Source: Blautia faecis (GTDB taxonomy: Bacteria > Bacillota > Clostridia > Lachnospirales > Lachnospiraceae). Taken from it: a stretch of 64,000 nt of DNA. The notes under the pieces were generated by a model that was not told where the DNA came from, searched no databases, and saw nothing but the letters and a program-made list of their open reading frames with translations. The position numbers were made by a program, and so were the translations under genes. Location of the stretch: positions 1 to 64,000 of the forward strand of contig NZ_JAJCIA010000003.1 of NCBI RefSeq assembly GCF_020554845.1. Direction: 5' to 3'. This document shows positions 60,761 to 64,000 of the stretch, piece after piece. The stretch's first letter is position 1, and each line of letters begins with the position of its first letter.

Positions 60761-62036
60761 AAAAAATTTCTGGAGAGCTGGGAAAGCTCTGTGGATTCAG
60801 ATTATTGCCTTTGCGGTGGCAGTCATGCTGTATAGCGTGTGCTGTTATCCCATATATACTTCATCAAAGGCCAGAATCATGCGTCAGCTGTATGAAGATA
60901 TCCATGACATGGATCTTGAGGAACTTAGCGAGGACGACGAAGAGACACTTGGTGATTATCAGAAAGAAAAATTTGAGACTGTAATTGCGAATGAAAATTA
61001 TGAGCAGATTTATACGTCCAGATCATCTCTGAAGACCACGCATGCCCGTAAGTACATAGAAAACAAAATTGCCCAGTACACAGAAGAAGGAACCCTGGAA
61101 CAGCGTCGCATGGAATCCAGGCATATTCTGATGTTTCGTGGGAAGATTATACAGGATGGACATACATTCTATGTTTACCTGCGAAAAGATGTTCAGTCAG
61201 TTCTGGAAGTGATTGAGGGAACCAGATTATATCTGGCGGTTGTTTTGCTTCTGATGGTGGGATTAAGCTATTTCCAGGAAAAAATGAGTAAAGCAAGTAC
61301 CGAGAAAAAAGCAAAGCAGTCTGACTATCAGCTTCTGGAAAGCCAGAGAGAATTTGTGGCGAATATTTCCCATGAATTAAAAACACCTCTTGCAGTAGTG
61401 TCCAGCCAGGTGGAAATGCTGGAAATCGCAGGAGATAAGATTGATCGTTCCTACTATTATTCTTCCATTCACGAGGAGCTGGACAAAATGTCCAGAATGG
61501 TAGGAGAACTCCTTGATTTTTCCATGTTGGACAATCAGATGAGTTCCATGGAAATGAGCCGTGTAAATGTATCAGAAATGATAGAATATCTGCTTCTTCG
61601 ATATGATGCTATGTTCCGCAAAAACGAGATCAAAGTGGAACAGGAAATCGAAAAGAACTGTTTCGCATACGGAAACCGCATGTATCTGGAAAGAGCAGTA
61701 AACAATTATCTGATGAATGCGTTTCAGCATACAGAGCAGGGAAAGCGGATCCGGATTACTCTGAAGAAAGAGAAAAAGCAGATACGCATGGAAGTCTACA
61801 ACGATGGAGAGCAGATTAAAGAAGAGCAGATGGAGCATATCTGGGACAGCTTTTACACAACTTCCCAGAAGAAGAAACCAGTCACATCTGAGAATGAAGT
61901 ACGTAACATTGGTCTTGGACTTTTTGTGGTCCGAAAGATCGTGGATAAACATAAAGGAAGCTGCGGAGCTAAAAATATGGAGAACGGAGTGCTGTTCTGG
62001 CTTCAACTTCCGGAAATCAGGGATTTGGGAAAATGA
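60750..62036 (+). CDS. Sensor histidine kinase
   Basis: A 428-aa kinase with two membrane helices (about 15-35 and 155-175) around an extracellular domain of about 115 residues, then HisKA with His208 in NISHELKTPLAVV, and HATPase with FVVRKIVDKHKGS. The N box NYLMNAFQHTEQGKRI and G boxes (NIGLGLFVV) are intact. It partners the regulator just upstream. Its stop overlaps the sulfotransferase start (ATGA). Confidence 0.93.
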   Translation: MKIKKNFWRAGKALWIQIIAFAVAVMLYSVCCYPIYTSSKARIMRQLYEDIHDMDLEELSEDDEETLGDYQKEKFETVIANENYEQIYTSRSSLKTTHARKYIENKIAQYTEEGTLEQRRMESRHILMFRGKIIQDGHTFYVYLRKDVQSVLEVIEGTRLYLAVVLLLMVGLSYFQEKMSKASTEKKAKQSDYQLLESQREFVANISHELKTPLAVVSSQVEMLEIAGDKIDRSYYYSSIHEELDKMSRMVGELLDFSMLDNQMSSMEMSRVNVSEMIEYLLLRYDAMFRKNEIKVEQEIEKNCFAYGNRMYLERAVNNYLMNAFQHTEQGKRIRITLKKEKKQIRMEVYNDGEQIKEEQMEHIWDSFYTTSQKKKPVTSENEVRNIGLGLFVVRKIVDKHKGSCGAKNMENGVLFWLQLPEIRDLGK

Positions 62037-64000
62037 GAAAGTGGAATAAAAAAACAAAAATTGCAGTATTTATTATATTTTTAATTTTAGCTGTGCTGTT
62101 TGCCGCTCTATGCTGGAAAAAACGCCGTGGAATCTATAATACATATATGAAGCTTACTGGTCAGGAGATTCCGTATTCTGTTCAGGAAAAAAGAAGGAAA
62201 AAATATGGATATTATGACCAGGAATTGAATGCTTCCATGAATCTGGAGAATCCGGTTTACATAACTGAGAATGACGGTTCTGCAAATGAGATCGAAACAG
62301 ACATTCCAAAAGAAACCACACGTATAGCATCCTCTTATGAAATCGACCAGCAGCTGCAGGCTGAGCTGGAGAATGGATACAGCTGGGAGGAGCCTATGGT
62401 GATCCAGAATCCTTATCAGGTTTCTCCATTGACAGCGGTGATTATTTTCGACACAAAAGAAGAGTGTGCGGTGCGTTTTACGGTCAAGGGAAAAACGGAA
62501 GCCGCAGATATCAGCGGAGAAGTGGAATCTGCTGCTTCACACAGAATCCCGGTGATCGGTCTTTACCCGGCAATGGAAAATACAGTTGTTCTGGAGCTTC
62601 TGGATAAATCAGGCAAGGTTACAGATTCCCAGGAAATCACTATTACAACGGATGAACTTCCGGATAAACTGGATGATGCTGTGAAACCGGTGAAAACAAG
62701 CGGTGAATCTGCATTTGAACTGACTATGGTATATGGACAGCGGACAACCTTCCCATTTGCTTATGACTGTATGGGAGATATCCGTTGGTACATGAGCGGA
62801 GAATTTACTTCTGGAATTTATATGCTGTCAAATAGCAGGATGATAGTTGCCTCCAATGAAGCTTTTATGCCATCCCAGGCCAAACCGCAGACAACCAATC
62901 TCTATGAGATGGATTATCTGGGACGCGCCTACACCATGTACTATGTGGCGGGTGGAAATCACCATGAAGTAATCGAAAAAGAGCCGGACGGAAATCTTCT
63001 GGTTCTGACCAGTTCTCTGGAAGGACACATTGAGGACAAAATCCAGGAAATTGACAGACAGACCGGTGAAGTTGTAAATGAATTGATAATGGAAGACATT
63101 TTTGGAGGGAAATATGAGGATCGGGTTGACTGGACCCATTTAAACACTGTGTCTTATCAGTCGGAGACAGATACCATTGTGATCAGTCCCCGAAATCTGG
63201 AATCTGTGGTCAAATTGAACTGGACGACAAAGGAAATCCAGTGGATACTCTGCGATCCGAGATTCTGGGAAGGCACAGAATATGAGAAATATGTGCTTCA
63301 GCCGGAAGGAGATTTTGTTTATCAGTTCCAGCAGCATACTGCCTACCAGATGGAAACAGATCTGGATGGAGATGACCAGACAATAGAAGTCAGTATGTTT
63401 GATAATCATTATGTAAAAGTACGAAAGTCCGATGTATTGCAATACTTTGATGGTGAAAAAGAATCTTATCTGTTGGTTTATGCTGTAAATGAAGCAGAAA
63501 AGACAGTAAAGCAGATTAAAAAGATTCCTACTGTATGGTCTACCATTACTTCTTCTGCTATTTATGATGCTGACAGTAATCATATTTTCGGCATGTGCGG
63601 TCATGTGAAGGATTCTGAAGATAAACGAAGAGGAATGAACTATGAGTTTGACTATGATACAGAAGAGCTGATCAATCAGTTCAGCATCAAAAGCTATTAT
63701 TACCGCGCATCAGAGATGAGAATTGACTGGAATGATCTGGCAGCAGTCATGGAAATAAAAGACAACTATATTATGGGAGAATTATATCAGCCTGTAAAAG
63801 CGCCCTGGTTCTTCTGGCAGAAGAAGCCAGAACAGGTACTGGAAGAAGGCGAGATTACATTACATCTTACCGGGCAGGTGCTTTATGCAGGCGCTTATGA
63901 TCACCAGATTTCCCAGATTATTTTTCATGGAAAGAAAAATACTTATGTGTATGACACTACAGACATCCGTCTTCATACGAAATCTTACCTGAAGTTCTAT
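62033..64000 (+). CDS. Aryl-sulfate sulfotransferase (ASST) family protein, partial
   Basis: 656 codons are open to the right end without a stop, so the C-terminus is missing. One N-terminal membrane helix (about 8-28, FIIFLILAVLFAALCW) anchors it outside. Then an ASST N-terminal domain (about 100-220) and a beta-propeller with the conserved NHHEVIEKEPDGNLLVLTSS and DWTHLNTVSY regions where catalytic histidines are expected. Such PAPS-independent enzymes move sulfate from a phenolic ester to another phenol. It overlaps the kinase by 4 bp, so a two-component system controls it. Confidence 0.88.
   Translation, partial: MRKWNKKTKIAVFIIFLILAVLFAALCWKKRRGIYNTYMKLTGQEIPYSVQEKRRKKYGYYDQELNASMNLENPVYITENDGSANEIETDIPKETTRIASSYEIDQQLQAELENGYSWEEPMVIQNPYQVSPLTAVIIFDTKEECAVRFTVKGKTEAADISGEVESAASHRIPVIGLYPAMENTVVLELLDKSGKVTDSQEITITTDELPDKLDDAVKPVKTSGESAFELTMVYGQRTTFPFAYDCMGDIRWYMSGEFTSGIYMLSNSRMIVASNEAFMPSQAKPQTTNLYEMDYLGRAYTMYYVAGGNHHEVIEKEPDGNLLVLTSSLEGHIEDKIQEIDRQTGEVVNELIMEDIFGGKYEDRVDWTHLNTVSYQSETDTIVISPRNLESVVKLNWTTKEIQWILCDPRFWEGTEYEKYVLQPEGDFVYQFQQHTAYQMETDLDGDDQTIEVSMFDNHYVKVRKSDVLQYFDGEKESYLLVYAVNEAEKTVKQIKKIPTVWSTITSSAIYDADSNHIFGMCGHVKDSEDKRRGMNYEFDYDTEELINQFSIKSYYYRASEMRIDWNDLAAVMEIKDNYIMGELYQPVKAPWFFWQKKPEQVLEEGEITLHLTGQVLYAGAYDHQISQIIFHGKKNTYVYDTTDIRLHTKSYLKFY

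Noticed and set aside
1..64000. tRNA genes
   Set aside because: I saw no convincing cloverleaf with the conserved GGTTCGAATCC-type arm on either strand; a tRNA search program would be decisive.

Overview
The window looks like a chromosomal region of a low-GC anaerobic gut Firmicute, most likely a Lachnospiraceae (Blautia/Ruminococcus-like). Grounds: AGGAGG ribosome sites, many hybrid sensor kinases, a DUF2961 glycosidase next to a family 1 sugar-binding protein, ICE-type integration genes, a GEMM-I c-di-GMP riboswitch, and a 23S rRNA 3' end of clostridial type. The genus is inference; the rest is read from the sequence.

Layout. 0.1-3.7 kb (minus): a small sugar locus of LacI regulator, solute-binding protein and GH172/DUF2961 enzyme. 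3.8-4.1 kb: the terminal ~100 nt of a 23S rRNA gene with downstream spacer and terminator but no 5S, broken at about 4090. 4.1-9.0 kb: small genes, then a MerR regulator divergent from hydrolase, sugar O-acetyltransferase and flavodoxin genes, ending in a truncated lipoprotein and a frameshifted FMN reductase. 9.2-10.5 kb: an AAA_14/DUF4143 ATPase, duplicated at 31.0-32.3 kb with its promoter region. 11.2-16.7 kb: a c-di-GMP riboswitch and terminator before two hybrid histidine kinases. 17-24 kb: IS remnants, a GNAT enzyme, LURP-one and YccF proteins, a RelB/ParE module and a decayed ICE integration module whose integrase is broken. 24-37 kb: an anion permease, an 800-bp deleted IS, chimeric ORFs, small proteins, a deformylase, an ArsC-like protein, ArsR, a truncated AraC, a UmuC-like polymerase with YolD, and an IS607 remnant.

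37-42 kb is a coherent malate/lactate module: a FadR-type regulator, three TGGTAATACCA operators over the promoter, Ldh-family dehydrogenase, malic enzyme and AEC permease. 42-49 kb: M42 peptidase, a CHASE-type hybrid kinase, MATE exporter, MBL hydrolase, VOC protein and an Lrp regulator. 49-54 kb: a LacI remnant, a PF09820-type ATPase/nuclease, a class II Fic protein, and remnants of a metallophosphoesterase and a DUF234 ATPase. 54-59 kb: a polyferredoxin with two FMN-binding domains, and convergent to it a 7TM/HD-GYP/GGDEF c-di-GMP enzyme split by a frameshift in a G6 tract. 59-64 kb: an isochorismatase-family hydrolase and an overlapping response regulator, histidine kinase and aryl-sulfate sulfotransferase operon running off the right end.

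The most unusual feature is the density of shuffled gene fragments between about 8 and 54 kb: copies of the same GNAT, SDR, integrase, UmuC, terminator and hairpin segments joined in new orders, some making chimeric ORFs. Two c-di-GMP features (riboswitch and HD-GYP/GGDEF gene) and two ATPase copies with conserved GTG-N6-CAC boxes are the best leads for undescribed regulation.
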